From: Noviherbaspirillum aerium
Lineage (GTDB): Bacteria; Pseudomonadota; Gammaproteobacteria; Burkholderiales; Burkholderiaceae_D
DNA: 64,000 bases
Assembly (NCBI RefSeq): GCF_008929045.1
Contig: NZ_VFAH01000022.1
Coordinates: 25,303-89,302, forward strand
Direction: 5' to 3'
Shown here: piece after piece, positions 1-8,856 of the stretch
Layout of the letters: each line of letters starts with the position of its first letter
How positions within the stretch are numbered: position 1 is the stretch's first letter
Made by a program: the position numbers and the translations under genes
Notes under the pieces: model-generated
Told to the model about the DNA's origin: nothing
The model's database searches: none
Seen by the model: only the letters and a program-made list of their open reading frames with translations

Positions 1-1341
1 ACGACCATCAGCGATCTCGCCAAGGCACCCGGCCTGTCGATCACCAAGCATCTTTATCAGTCCGGCTTCGCCAATGAATTTGCAACCGAAGCCTTGCCCG
101 GCGCCTTGCCGGTCGGACAGAATTCGCCGCAGCAGGCGCCCTACGGACTTTACGCCGAACAGATCTCGGGCACCGCCTTCACCGCGCCGCGCAGCCACAA
201 CCGCCGCTCCTGGCTGTACCGCATCCGCCCGGCGGCAATGCACAAGCCGTTCAAGCTGGTGGAATCAAGTGCCATCGTGTCCGATTTCGCGGCCGTGCCG
301 CCGACACCGCCCAACCAGCTGCGCTGGAATCCGCTGCCGATGCCGACCGCACCGACCGACTTTATCCAGGGTTGGGTCACCATGGGCGGCAACGGCTCGC
401 CGGAAGCCATGACCGGCTGCGCCATCCATCTGTACGCAGCCAACAAGTCGATGGAAGGCCGCTTCTTCTATAACGCCGACGGCGAACTGCTGATCGTGCC
501 GCAGCAGGGTCGCCTGCAGCTCGCCACCGAAATGGGCATGGTGGAAATCGAACCGCAGGAAATCGCGGTGATTCCGCGCGGCGTGCGCTTCCGCGTTGCG
601 CTGCCCGACGGCGAGGCGCGCGGCTATATCTGCGAAAACTTCGGGGCGCTGTTCCGCCTGCCCGACCTCGGCGTGATCGGCTCCAACGGCCTCGCCAATC
701 CGCGCGACTTCCTGACGCCGCAGGCCGCCTATGAAGACGTGGAGGGTGACTTCGAGCTGCTGGCCAAGTTCAGCGGCCGCCTGTGGAGCGCCGCCATCGG
801 CCATTCGCCGCTGGACGTGGTTGCATGGCACGGCAACTATGCGCCGTACAAGTACGACCTGCGCCGCTTCAATACCATCGGCTCGATCAGCTACGACCAT
901 CCCGATCCCTCGATCTTCCTGGTGCTGCAGGCGCCGAGCGACACGCCGGGCGTCGACACCATCGACTTCGTCATCTTCCCGCCTCGCTGGCTGGCCGCGG
1001 AAAACACTTTCCGCCCACCATGGTTCCACCGCAATTTCGCCAGCGAGTTCATGGGCCTCATCCATGGCGAGTATGATGCCAAGGCGGAGGGCTTCGTACC
1101 GGGCGGCGCCAGCCTGCACAACTGCATGTCGGGCCACGGTCCGGACGGCGAAACCTACGAAAAGGCTTCGCGCATCGACACCAGCAAGCCCAACAAGGTG
1201 GCCGACACCATGGCTTTCATGTTCGAGACGCCGGCCGTGATCAAGCCCACGCAATTTGCGCTGGAGACCTCGCAGCTGCAGAATGAATATTTCCAGTGCT
1301 GGCAGACCATCAAGAAAAACTTCAATCCGAACGCAAAATGA
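1..1341 (+). CDS. hmgA: homogentisate 1,2-dioxygenase (5' truncated by window start)
   Basis: Ring-cleaving non-haem iron dioxygenase that converts homogentisate to maleylacetoacetate in cytosolic tyrosine/phenylalanine catabolism. The frame is open from base 1 ([13 protein letters not shown]..., then the family signature YQSGFANEF), so the start codon lies upstream of the window; a TTG at 94 sits inside the conserved N-terminus and is not the start. The C-terminal half shows the iron-site region: [13 protein letters not shown] supplies the first His and Glu, and [11 protein letters not shown] the last His. Only a few N-terminal codons should be missing. The stop overlaps the start of fahA by 4 bases (ATGA), so the two are translationally coupled. 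The maleylacetoacetate isomerase gene follows, giving a complete lower pathway. Very sure of the family. Confidence 0.96.
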   Translation, partial: TTISDLAKAPGLSITKHLYQSGFANEFATEALPGALPVGQNSPQQAPYGLYAEQISGTAFTAPRSHNRRSWLYRIRPAAMHKPFKLVESSAIVSDFAAVPPTPPNQLRWNPLPMPTAPTDFIQGWVTMGGNGSPEAMTGCAIHLYAANKSMEGRFFYNADGELLIVPQQGRLQLATEMGMVEIEPQEIAVIPRGVRFRVALPDGEARGYICENFGALFRLPDLGVIGSNGLANPRDFLTPQAAYEDVEGDFELLAKFSGRLWSAAIGHSPLDVVAWHGNYAPYKYDLRRFNTIGSISYDHPDPSIFLVLQAPSDTPGVDTIDFVIFPPRWLAAENTFRPPWFHRNFASEFMGLIHGEYDAKAEGFVPGGASLHNCMSGHGPDGETYEKASRIDTSKPNKVADTMAFMFETPAVIKPTQFALETSQLQNEYFQCWQTIKKNFNPNAK

Positions 1342-2627
1342 GCCAACAAGACATGACAACCGCGCCCGACCTCAAGAGTTGGGTGGAAAGCGCCAACAGC
1401 GCCGATGCCGAATTTCCCATCCAGAACCTGCCCTATGGCGTGTTCAGCACGAAGAACGGCGCGCCGCGCGTCGGCGTGGCCATCGGCGACAGCATCCTCG
1501 ACCTGGCGCTGCTGTCGGCCGAAGGCGCGCTCAAATGCAAGGCGGACATCTTCGCCCGTGCCAGCCTGAATGACTTCATCGCCGAAGGTCCGGCAGCCTG
1601 GCGCAGCGTCCGCGAGCAGATCAGCGCCTTGCTGTCCGCATCGAACCAGACACTGCAGGGCAATGCCGCATTGCGCGCCACGGCGCTGGTGCCGCAGGCT
1701 GAAGCAACGATGCTGCTGCCGGTCGATATTCCCGGCTATACCGACTTCTATTCATCCAAGGAGCATGCAACCAATGTCGGCATGCTGTTCCGCGATCCGA
1801 AGAATGCGCTGCTGCCGAACTGGTCGGAGATCCCGATCGGCTACAACGGCCGCGCCTCCTCGGTGATCGTCAGCGGCACGCCGGTGCGCCGTCCCAACGG
1901 CCAGATCAAGCCGCCCGACCAGGATCGTCCGGTCTTCGGCGCCTGCCGCAAGCTCGATCTCGAACTCGAAACCGGCTTTATCGTCGGCGTGCCCAATGCG
2001 CTGGGCGAGCCGATTCCCTGCGAAGAGGCGGAGAAGCATATCTTCGGCATGGTGCTGCTCAACGACTGGAGCGCGCGCGACTTCCAGGCCTGGGAATACG
2101 TGCCGCTCGGTCCCTTCAACGCCAAGACCTTCGCCACCACCATTTCGCCGTGGGTAGTGACGATGGATGCGCTGGCGCCGTTCCGCACCGCGCAGCCGAA
2201 GCAGGACCCGCAGCCGCTGGCCTACCTGCAGCATGGCGGCGAACATGCGTTCGATATCCAGCTCGAAGCGCAGCTCAGGCCGCAGGGCGCGGCAGAGCCG
2301 ACCACCATCGCGCGCACCAATTTCAAGTACATGTACTGGACCATGGCGCAGCAGCTGGCGCACCACACCGTGTCGGGCTGCAACACGCGCGTCGGCGACC
2401 TGATGGGCTCCGGCACCATCAGCGGCCCCACGCCGGATTCCCTCGGCTCGCTGCTGGAAATGACCTTCAACGGCCGTGATCCGATCACGCTCAAGACCGG
2501 CGAAAAGCGTGCCTTCATCGAAGACGGCGACGAACTCACGCTGCGCGGCTGGTGCCAGGGCCAGGGCTACCGCGTCGGCTTCGGCGCCTGCAGCGGCGTG
2601 GTTCTTCCCGCTCATTCCGTCAAGTAA
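1338..2627 (+). CDS. fahA: fumarylacetoacetase
   Basis: Hydrolyses fumarylacetoacetate to fumarate and acetoacetate, the last step of the homogentisate pathway. The protein is 429 aa when started at the ATG that overlaps the hmgA stop ([12 protein letters not shown]); a second in-frame ATG lies five codons later. The N-terminal SH3-like part is followed by the catalytic FAH fold with the motif [17 protein letters not shown], which carries the metal-binding Asp, the Tyr and the catalytic His. Later FAH signatures include [14 protein letters not shown] and [21 protein letters not shown]. It is the second gene of hmgA-fahA-maiA, with only 9 bases to the next start. Length and motifs match intact family members. 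Confidence 0.96.
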   Translation: MSQQDMTTAPDLKSWVESANSADAEFPIQNLPYGVFSTKNGAPRVGVAIGDSILDLALLSAEGALKCKADIFARASLNDFIAEGPAAWRSVREQISALLSASNQTLQGNAALRATALVPQAEATMLLPVDIPGYTDFYSSKEHATNVGMLFRDPKNALLPNWSEIPIGYNGRASSVIVSGTPVRRPNGQIKPPDQDRPVFGACRKLDLELETGFIVGVPNALGEPIPCEEAEKHIFGMVLLNDWSARDFQAWEYVPLGPFNAKTFATTISPWVVTMDALAPFRTAQPKQDPQPLAYLQHGGEHAFDIQLEAQLRPQGAAEPTTIARTNFKYMYWTMAQQLAHHTVSGCNTRVGDLMGSGTISGPTPDSLGSLLEMTFNGRDPITLKTGEKRAFIEDGDELTLRGWCQGQGYRVGFGACSGVVLPAHSVK

Positions 2628-2636
2628 GGAGGGCGC

Positions 2637-3281
2637 TTGAAGCTCTACACTTATTTCCGCAGTTCGGCATCGTTCCGCGTGCGGATTGCCTTGAACCTCA
2701 AGGGCTTGCCTTGCGAGTATGCGCCGGTGCATCTGGTGCGAAACGGCGGCGAGCAGCTGGCGCCCGCCTATCGCGCGATTCATCCGGACGGACTGGTGCC
2801 GGCGCTGGAGGACGATGGCCATCTGCTGCAGCAGTCGCTGGCCATCGTCGAATACCTCAACGAGATGCACCCGGAGCCGCCGCTGTTGCCGGCCGCGCCG
2901 GCCGACCGGGCGCATGCGCGCGCGCTGGCACTGCAGATCGCCTGCGACATCCATCCACTCAACAACCTGCGCGTGCTCAAATACCTGACCGGCACGCTGG
3001 GCGTATCGGACGAGGCCAAGCAGCAATGGTATCGTCACTGGGTGACTGCCGGTTTCGCGTCGCTGGAAGCGCGCCTTGCCGCCGATCCTCGTACCGGCAA
3101 GCTGGCATGCGGCGACCAGCCCACGCTGGCCGACCTGTGCCTGGTGCCGCAGGTATGGAATGCGCGACGTTTCAACATCGCGCTTGATGACTATCCCACC
3201 ATCTGCCGCATCTACGATCATGCGATGACGCTGGATGCCTTCGCGCAGGCTGCGCCGGAAAACCAGCCGGACGCGGAGTGA
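2637..3281 (+). CDS. maiA: maleylacetoacetate isomerase (zeta-class GST)
   Basis: Glutathione-dependent cis-trans isomerase that turns maleylacetoacetate into fumarylacetoacetate. The protein is 214 aa: an N-terminal thioredoxin-like GST domain with the zeta signature SSASFRVRIALN (active-site Ser around residues 9-11) and a helical C-terminal domain. The start is a TTG at 2637, preceded by AAGGAGG with about 6 bases of spacing; no ATG fits the N-terminus, and TTG gives the canonical MKLYTYFRSSASFR. It is the last gene of the operon and is followed by a GC-rich hairpin. The gene order is biochemically out of sequence, which is common for this operon. Confidence 0.94.
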   Translation: MKLYTYFRSSASFRVRIALNLKGLPCEYAPVHLVRNGGEQLAPAYRAIHPDGLVPALEDDGHLLQQSLAIVEYLNEMHPEPPLLPAAPADRAHARALALQIACDIHPLNNLRVLKYLTGTLGVSDEAKQQWYRHWVTAGFASLEARLAADPRTGKLACGDQPTLADLCLVPQVWNARRFNIALDDYPTICRIYDHAMTLDAFAQAAPENQPDAE

Positions 3282-3284
3282 TGT

Positions 3285-3309
3285 CGGCCGGCGCTCGACG
3301 CGCCGGCCG
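3285..3309 (+). terminator. hairpin downstream of maiA
   Basis: Perfect 10-bp inverted repeat CGGCCGGCGC / GCGCCGGCCG with a 5-base loop, 3 bases after the maiA stop. No T-run follows, so intrinsic termination is not proven; it may protect the 3' end of the transcript. Confidence 0.55.
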
Positions 3310-3334
3310 GATAGGGTGAGCGGGGCACGCCCGC

Positions 3335-3485
3335 TTATTTCGGAATGGCCTCGAATACCAGGATCTGGTTGCGGTCGGTTGCCGAATCGGCGGTCGGAAA
3401 ATTGTCATCCGCCGCGACGATGACCGAACCGCGCGTTGGCCAGCTTCGGCCCGAAGGTCATTCCTTCGAGATCCGCCATGCCGCC
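3335..3485 (-). pseudogene. 3' remnant of an esterase-like (phytase-type) protein gene
   Basis: Read on the minus strand, two overlapping frames give MADLEGMTFGPKLANAR and then SVIVAADDNFPTADSATDRNQILVFEAIPK followed by a stop. Together these resemble the C-terminus of the 'esterase-like activity of phytase' family (LEGMTFGP...VLVSDNNF...ILLF). The frame break falls in 'cggttcggt', where one extra T separates Ala-Arg from Ser-Val. Further upstream (3486-3600) only Gly/Asp-rich out-of-frame text is visible and no full gene can be assembled. I read this as a decayed tail of a deleted gene. The remaining interval up to the next promoter shows no supportable gene. Confidence 0.55.
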
Positions 3486-3836
3486 ATGCCGGCCTGGCGG
3501 CCAGCTGTTCCGCCGGCGCGCTCAACACCATCATGGCGCACCATGGCCGGAACGCCGCCGTCGCCGTCGCGACCGTCGCTGCCATGACCACCCTTTCAGG
3601 TTCGCCTGCTGCGCCGTTTCATACACCCCGCCTGCCACTGCTATTCCCTGCAAGCGCGCTGCGCAATCGCATACCAGGCCTTTGCGACAAACGCGAGGCA
3701 ACTGCAAACCACGCTTCCTTTCATGCAAACTCCCGATCGGCGATGAGGGGGTGAGCTTCCCGGCACGGGCTGGGCGGGGAGACGCTCCCTTGAAGAAGAT
3801 CAAGCAACCCGTGCATTGCCGGTCATCTGACGCAGG

Positions 3837-3867
3837 TTGGCACTTGGGCCGATGGCAGCCCTATAAT
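3837..3867 (+). promoter_or_regulatory. candidate sigma-70 promoter of the M20 peptidase gene
   Basis: TTGGCA and a perfect TATAAT separated by 19 bases, 35 bases before the start codon. The -10 is consensus; the spacer is longer than ideal, so the -35 assignment is uncertain. Confidence 0.5.
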
Positions 3868-3902
3868 CGTCTCTGTAACGATACCTACAACGAGGAGACT
3901 TC

Positions 3903-5162
3903 ATGCCTAGATCAGGCACCCGAATCCAGGCCGCGGTAAGGCCGCTGTTACTGGCTCTGCCGCTGCTGTTCGCATTCGCAATGCCTCCCGCGACGGCGGC
4001 GGAACCGGACATGCGCCTGCTCGACGCAGCGCGCAGGGAGCAGGCGGCTCTTGTTGCCAGCCTTCAGGACATGGTGCAGATCGAGTCGCCCAGTTACGAT
4101 GCCGCGGGGCTGGCGCGGATGGCGGACTACGTGGAAAGGCGCCTGCGCCAGCTTGGCGCCAGCGTGGAACGGCGCAAGGGCAGCGAGGGGCCGGCAGACA
4201 TCGTGATCGGCACCTTCAACGGCAGCGGCAGCAGGCGCCTGATGCTCATGGCCCATATGGATACCGTCTACCCGGTGGGCACGCTCAAGACCCAGCCTTA
4301 TCGCATCGAAGGCAATCGCATCTACGGGCCGGGCATTGCCGACGACAAGGGAGGCATCAGCCTGGTCCTGCATGCGCTGAAAATCATGAAGGATCTGAAG
4401 CTGCAGGATTACGCCCGCCTGACCGTGCTCTTCAACGCCGATGAAGAAACAGGGTCGCGCGGTTCCGGCTCGCTGATCGCAGCCCTGGCCGGCGAACATG
4501 ACGTTGTGCTCTCCTGCGAACCGACGCCCGACATGCCCGAGGGCGTCCTGCTTAGCGCCGCGGGCACGGCCAGCGTGATGATGCAGGTGCGCGGACGGGC
4601 GTCGCATGCGGGCGCGGCGCCGGAAATGGGGCGCAACGCGCTGGTCGAACTTGCGCACCAGATCCTGCAGACGGAAGACATCGCCCGTTCCGTTCCCGGC
4701 ACGCAGCTCAACTGGACCAGCGCCAAGGCCGGCGTGGTACGCAACCAGATACCGGAGCAGGCGCAAGCCATGGCCGACATGCGGCTGACCGCGCCCGACG
4801 GCATTGAACGCATGCAGGAAGCCCTGCAGGAAAGAGTGAAGCAGCGCCAGATACCCGACACGGAAACAATCGTTCGCATCGAGCGCGGCCGCCCGCCGTA
4901 CATGGCGACGCCGGCGGCGCAGCAGCTCGCCCGCAAGGCCGAGGTCATCTATGCCGAAATCGACCGCAAGCTGACGCTGATCCCGGGCACCGGGGGTGCG
5001 ACCGACGCCGGTTATGCGGGCCTGACCGGCAAGGCGGCCGTGCTCGAAAGCCTGGGCCTTGCCGGCGCCGGCTATCATGCGCGCGATGAATACATCGCGA
5101 TCGATTCCATCGTGCCGCGCCTGTATCTCCTGACCCGGTTGCTGCAGGAAGCGGCGCGATAG
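3903..5162 (+). CDS. exported M20-family metallopeptidase (glutamate carboxypeptidase-like)
   Basis: Zinc-dependent exopeptidase of the CPG2/ArgE/DapE group, 419 aa. An N-terminal signal peptide (hydrophobic residues about 14-28, cleavage near PATAA) sends it to the periplasm. Metal-site motifs: HMD (His118, Asp120) in LMAHMDTVYPVG, the Asp pair 147-148 in IADDKGG, and DEETGS with Glu181 as likely catalytic base and Glu182 as ligand. The dimerisation domain follows (GRASHAGAAPEMGRNA) and the end carries the last His (GLAGAGYHARDEY). The CPG2-like TVYPVGT motif favours a glutamate carboxypeptidase that releases C-terminal Glu from folate-type or peptide substrates, but substrate is an inference. 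SD GAGGAG precedes the ATG. It is a single gene, convergent with the next. Confidence 0.9.
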   Translation: MPRSGTRIQAAVRPLLLALPLLFAFAMPPATAAEPDMRLLDAARREQAALVASLQDMVQIESPSYDAAGLARMADYVERRLRQLGASVERRKGSEGPADIVIGTFNGSGSRRLMLMAHMDTVYPVGTLKTQPYRIEGNRIYGPGIADDKGGISLVLHALKIMKDLKLQDYARLTVLFNADEETGSRGSGSLIAALAGEHDVVLSCEPTPDMPEGVLLSAAGTASVMMQVRGRASHAGAAPEMGRNALVELAHQILQTEDIARSVPGTQLNWTSAKAGVVRNQIPEQAQAMADMRLTAPDGIERMQEALQERVKQRQIPDTETIVRIERGRPPYMATPAAQQLARKAEVIYAEIDRKLTLIPGTGGATDAGYAGLTGKAAVLESLGLAGAGYHARDEYIAIDSIVPRLYLLTRLLQEAAR

Positions 5163-5219
5163 AAGGCGGGATGCTTGCGCAGGCCGGGTTTCGTCGAAGG
5201 CGTCTTATCCGCCGGAAGA

Positions 5220-5942
5220 TCAGCTGATGCTGCCCAATACAATCTTGCGAAGGGCCCAGGAGGTGGCGCCGTATGCCACCCCCGTAGCCACGCCCAGAGC
5301 GAGAGCCGGACCGGACAGAGGGAAGGTCAAAATGACGGAAGCGGTTGTCACACTTGTGATGGTTACATAACAAAAGCGGTCGACGTTATTCCAGGTTTTT
5401 TTCAAATTGGCACGATTGATCCCCAATGTCTTGGCGGGAAAGATATCTTTTTTTATTCTTTTCAAGCCCTTGGTTGCATCATTCAGCGCGCTATCCAACC
5501 TGTTACCCACCGTTCGATTACCCTGATGGTGTGACATCTGAATTCCGCGCGGGGGAATCTGATATCCATTTTGCGGCGTGAAATTCGCCGGCAAGGGCAT
5601 GGTGTCGGGCTGCGCAGGCGCCCGGCTCTGCCCTCGGCCAGGCACTCTGGTGCCATGCGCCGGTTCATCGTATCCGTGGGTGGAGCCAGGGGTGGTTCTG
5701 CGGCTAACGTTGCTTCTGGCGCTACCGTTGCTGAGGTTGCCAGCATGGCTTGCGGTGGATGATCGGCGCCATGCGTTGAATTGGGCGACACTCGATGCGG
5801 TGTGATGGAAATGGCGCGGAGAAGTGGAATCGCGCTGCCGCACAGCGCTCGTTTCCGATGGTGCCATGCCGGGTGCCTTTGATGCTTCATCAATGCTCGG
5901 TGCATGTGTGGAGGGCGTGCGAACTGAATGGACACGGTACAT
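5220..5942 (-). CDS. orphan protein, candidate type III secretion effector
   Basis: I do not recognise the family. The 240-aa product has a disordered N-terminal two thirds rich in Ser, Thr, Pro, His and Arg, then a basic segment (KGLKRIKKDIFPAK), then a hydrophobic C-terminus (residues about 190-235) that looks like one or two membrane helices. The first 50 residues contain nine Ser, no acidic residue before position 18, and Val at position 4. These are the classical export features of Pseudomonas syringae-type T3SS effectors. A consensus hrp box lies about 120 bases upstream on the same strand. The ATG is preceded by a weak AGAAAG. The local DNA, especially the leader, is more AT-rich than the flanking core genes, which suggests transfer. 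No secretion genes are in the window. A non-secreted membrane protein remains possible. Confidence 0.6.
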   Translation of the reverse strand: MYRVHSVRTPSTHAPSIDEASKAPGMAPSETSAVRQRDSTSPRHFHHTASSVAQFNAWRRSSTASHAGNLSNGSARSNVSRRTTPGSTHGYDEPAHGTRVPGRGQSRAPAQPDTMPLPANFTPQNGYQIPPRGIQMSHHQGNRTVGNRLDSALNDATKGLKRIKKDIFPAKTLGINRANLKKTWNNVDRFCYVTITSVTTASVILTFPLSGPALALGVATGVAYGATSWALRKIVLGSIS

Positions 5943-6062
5943 GGCATTCTTTCTAAATAATCTGGGTCAAATAAACATGGCGACTTCAGCGTGCAGAAAT
6001 TAAATTGCCTTGGTCTTAATTTCCAACTGGCGATAAAGATTGCCATGCGGCGAAATGTTCCG

Positions 6063-6091
6063 TATGTGGCATGTAAGCCGGCGATGGTTCC
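6063..6091 (-). promoter_or_regulatory. hrp box (HrpL-type ECF sigma promoter)
   Basis: Minus-strand GGAACC, 16-base spacer, CCACATA: an exact match to the hrp-box consensus GGAACC-N15/16-CCACNNA. It points to the 240-aa effector candidate whose start is about 120 bases downstream. The transcript would have a leader of about 110 bases. Confidence 0.7.
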
Positions 6092-6207
6092 ATCCGTATC
6101 CGCTTGAGCGATCACCGACAGCGGCGTTCCCGTTGAGCAAAAGTCGTAAGTGCTCCCGGACACCGGTACAATCACGAACATTTCCATGATCAAACACTGA
6201 ACTCAAC

Positions 6208-7065
6208 GTGCGCAACCGACTCGCAGTTCTCCATCAATATCTCCTGCCGAAACAGGCGCTTACCATCCTTGCGGGCAAGATCGCCGGTGCCCGTGCCGGC
6301 GGAATGACCACCGCGCTGATCCGCGGCTTCGTCAACTTCTATGGCGTCAACATGCAGGAGGCCGTGAATCCCGACATTCGCAGCTACGCTAGCTTCAACG
6401 AGTTTTTCACCCGGCCGCTGCGCGAAGGCGCACGGCCTGTTGCGGCGACGGATTTCCTGTGTCCGGTCGACGGCGCCGTCAGCCAGTTCGGCCGCATCCA
6501 CAAGGACAGGATCTTCCAGGCCAAGGGACATGACTATTCGACGCTGGCGCTGGTCGGCGGCGACCCCGAACTGGCGGCCCAGTTCGAGGATGGCGACTTC
6601 TGCACGCTTTATCTGAGCCCCAAGGACTATCACCGCATCCACATGCCCTGCAGCGGCCGCCTGACGCGGATGATTTATGTGCCAGGGGATCTGTTCTCGG
6701 TCAATCCGACCACTGCGCGCGGCGTGCCGAATCTGTTTGCCCGCAATGAACGGGTTGTCTGCGTTTTCGAAGGGCAGGATGGGCCTTTCGTACTGGTGCT
6801 GGTGGGCGCAACCATCGTCGGCAGCATGGCAACGACCTGGCATGGCGTGATCAATCCACCGCGCCTTCCGGATATCCGCGAATGGCGCTACGAGCAGCAG
6901 GACATCCGCATCGAACGCGGACAGGAAATGGGGCGCTTCCTGCTTGGCTCCACGGTCGTGATGCTGTTCCCGCGGAATACCGTCGAGTTCAACCCCGAGT
7001 GGTTTCCCGAGCGTCTGGTGCAGGTGTGTGAAGCAATGGGTGTGCGGCGTCCGACAGGAACGTAG
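6208..7065 (+). CDS. psd: phosphatidylserine decarboxylase proenzyme
   Basis: Membrane-associated enzyme that decarboxylates phosphatidylserine to phosphatidylethanolamine, the last step of PE synthesis. The 285-aa proenzyme has the family body (NEFFTRPLREGARP, CPVDGAVSQFG, YLSPKDYHRIHMP) and the self-cleavage motif LGST (residues 246-249). Ser248 becomes the pyruvoyl group of the alpha subunit. Start is GTG: an in-frame TGA at 6187 excludes anything longer and no nearer ATG fits the conserved start. The length matches the proteobacterial membrane-type PSD. It is divergent from the effector candidate, sharing the intergenic region with the hrp box. A 6-bp GC hairpin lies 10 bases after the stop. 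Confidence 0.95.
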   Translation: MRNRLAVLHQYLLPKQALTILAGKIAGARAGGMTTALIRGFVNFYGVNMQEAVNPDIRSYASFNEFFTRPLREGARPVAATDFLCPVDGAVSQFGRIHKDRIFQAKGHDYSTLALVGGDPELAAQFEDGDFCTLYLSPKDYHRIHMPCSGRLTRMIYVPGDLFSVNPTTARGVPNLFARNERVVCVFEGQDGPFVLVLVGATIVGSMATTWHGVINPPRLPDIREWRYEQQDIRIERGQEMGRFLLGSTVVMLFPRNTVEFNPEWFPERLVQVCEAMGVRRPTGT

Positions 7066-7437
7066 GGGCTCTATCGGGCGGCGTGCGCCCGCCAGCCGAA
7101 GATGGCTGATTCCAGTCCCAAGCCTTTCCATAACATGGGTCCGCGTCTTTTTCCGGTGAACGAGCGCAGTCCGGCCTTGCCGGCCGAAAGAACCGATCGA
7201 CCCTTTGGTTATGTCACGACTTGGGTTGGGGATTACTTAAGCAGAGACGCCATCATGGGCAATACATATTCGGTAATGAAGAAGGTAATGTTTTGAGCAA
7301 ATGCCATGGAGAATGTTTTCCTTTTATGGTGGGTGGCATGCCGGACGAAGTAGTTCCTTCGTTTCCATTAAAAACATCGCCTGTCGACATGGATCACAGC
7401 CTGGAGCGGTCGCGGGTGGGTGGTTGGAAGGATCGAT
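7066..7437. other. intergenic, no supported gene
   Basis: Contains a short hairpin CGGGCG-gcgtg-CGCCCG (7075-7091) that may end psd transcription. A 64-codon open frame from 7102 has no ribosome site and no recognisable product. Nothing else is supported. Confidence 0.5.
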
Positions 7438-7552
7438 TTATCGTGGAGTGCCGGACGGGGCGGGAGGAGCGCCATACGCCGGGCCACACCAGCGACGACC
7501 AACGCTGCCATGCGTCCAGGCTAGACGAGGCGCCCGACCATTCGCCTTCACA
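7438..7552 (-). repeat. family A repeat, degenerate copy
   Basis: Matches the core of the family A copy at 7684-7846 in reverse orientation (shared CCACACCAGCGACGACCAAC, then CCATGCG and CCGACCAT blocks). The outer terminal repeats are not recognisable, so this is a decayed copy. Confidence 0.6.
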
Positions 7553-7561
7553 CCACTAAAC

Positions 7562-7681
7562 CGTGTTTGCGAAGCTGCTGCACGGTCCGGATCGGTCCGA
7601 CGGTGCCTGGCGGACGTCGATACGCGTGCGCTCCCGCTCATCAGCACAATTCCGAATCGCTCGCGACAGTTGGCAAACACA
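7562..7681 (+). repeat. family D repeat, copy 1
   Basis: A 120-bp element with short inverted ends, TGTTTGC / GCAAACA. It shares scattered blocks (AAGCTGCTG, GGTCCGGATC, GTGC.CT, CGCTCG.GAC) with the copy at 30544-30673. It abuts the family A copy that follows, so repeats are packed tandemly here. Confidence 0.55.
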
Positions 7682-7683
7682 GC

Positions 7684-7846
7684 CTAGAGCGGATTACGGA
7701 TGGATGGTCGGTCGCCTCGGCTTGTCTTGGGCGCATGGCGGCGTTGGTCGTCGCTGGTGTGGCCCGCCACACGGCGCTTCTCCCGCCTTGCCCTGCATCC
7801 CAAGGCAAACCGATGCTTCCGTACACTCATCCGCAATCCGCTCTAG
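7684..7846 (+). repeat. family A repeat, copy 1
   Basis: A 163-bp element with nearly perfect terminal inverted repeats: CTAGAGCGGATTACGGATG against CATCCGCAATCCGCTCTAG (one mismatch). The core GGTCGGTCGCCTCGGCTTG...CGTTGGTCGTCGCTGGTGTGG...CAAGGCAAACCGAT recurs at 14.0, 34.5, 35.1 and 45.3 kb. There is no coding capacity, and the form resembles a MITE or large REP-like unit. The interval to the next gene (7847-8030) holds nothing else I can support. Confidence 0.8.
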
Positions 7847-8030
7847 CTCGAGTCTATTCAAAAAGCGGAGGCGGGACTTGAGCCAGGTACAAGAACCACA
7901 TCTAAACGTGAGGCGCATGAGGCGGATTTGGCACCGCAGCGCCGGCATCAAGCCGAGCCGCGGGTTTTCCGGCGAATTTTAAGGACTGTTCACAAATCGC
8001 ACTCCGCATGGGGTGTGAACAGGCCCCAAG

Positions 8031-8537
8031 TCAGCTTCGTCCCGGCTTTCGGTAACCGCTCTCTATCCATGCTTCGGCGCTGGCGCGGGTTAGCTTGAAC
8101 GTCGGCGCTACACGCACTTCGGCAATGGTGTCGCCGTATTCTTCACAGGCGCGCAGTACCGCATAGGGGTCGTCTTCGTCGGGCACGATATCAAGCAGCA
8201 CATTGATGTTGCCCGAGGCCGTGCTCACCGTGATGCTCTTGTGCAGCAAGGCATGCAATTGCTGTTCATGCCTGCGCAGCACTTCCGAGGCAGTCTTGAC
8301 CAGCGTGTTGAATGCGGAAGTATCGAGCGGTTTCGGATTCTTCTTGTCGCGGCCCATGGTCCACGGCCCGACCAGCGCCGGCTCAGTCTCGCCATCCTTG
8401 ATCATTTCAACCGCCCAGCCGTCGTCGTCCTCGTTCTTGATCACGCGCGCGGTCCAGCCGTCGTCGCGCCAAAGCCGGGCTTCGTAAATCGGCGTCGCCG
8501 GATCGGCATCATTGTTGGTTTCGGGCATATCGTTCAT
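8031..8537 (-). CDS. conserved hypothetical protein
   Basis: The 168-aa product is acidic and soluble, with no signal peptide or membrane segment. I do not recognise a domain. The N-terminus (YEARLWRDDGWTARVIKNEDDDGWAVEMIKDGETEPALVGPW) reads like a beta-rich module in which Trp-containing strands alternate with acidic turns. The middle (residues about 75-105) is a probable helix with VLRRHEQQLHALLHK. Start is the ATG of MNDMPETNND; a second ATG three codons on is equally possible. The gene stands alone between a repeat cluster and the cold-shock gene. Coding appearance is good (compositionally ordinary protein, high third-position GC). Confidence 0.7.
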   Translation of the reverse strand: MNDMPETNNDADPATPIYEARLWRDDGWTARVIKNEDDDGWAVEMIKDGETEPALVGPWTMGRDKKNPKPLDTSAFNTLVKTASEVLRRHEQQLHALLHKSITVSTASGNINVLLDIVPDEDDPYAVLRACEEYGDTIAEVRVAPTFKLTRASAEAWIESGYRKPGRS

Positions 8538-8856
8538 GTCGCTACCGCTGCGGAGAAGGGGACGTCATGATAGTCCAATGCGCGGTCCTCTGCTGTGCTC
8601 GGGGTCAATTTGCCGGTGCCGCGGCAGACCGTCGCGGGAGTGTGGCTAGTCCGTGACGGGTCGACAGGCGGATATCAGTGCGGCGCGGTGCGGGCATGCC
8701 GAAGCGAATGGAGCCGGCTTCTTCAAGGCTGCCTGGGACTGCGGGAATTTAAATGCGGAAACGAGTCGGGCGGTTTCCATGCTTGCCGGATCAGGCTTCG
8801 CCATCGAAGCTGCTCCGGCACCAGGCGGAAAGGATCCGCCAAGGAATCAACGGCAA
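8538..8856. other. intergenic, no supported gene
   Basis: About 320 bases between the hypothetical gene's start and the cold-shock gene's stop. No convincing gene or RNA seen. It should contain the promoter of the upstream minus-strand hypothetical gene. Confidence 0.5.

Noticed and set aside
1752..3221. 489-codon minus-strand frame
   Set aside because: Antisense of fahA and maiA; high-GC third positions keep the opposite frame open.
5483..6193. 236-codon minus-strand frame overlapping the effector candidate
   Set aside because: It runs through the hrp box and leader in a different frame and has no protein-like C-terminus; the frame starting at 5942 has the coherent hydrophobic C-terminus.
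7102..7296. 64-codon open frame after psd
   Set aside because: No ribosome site, no recognisable protein sense, next to a terminator-like hairpin and repeats.
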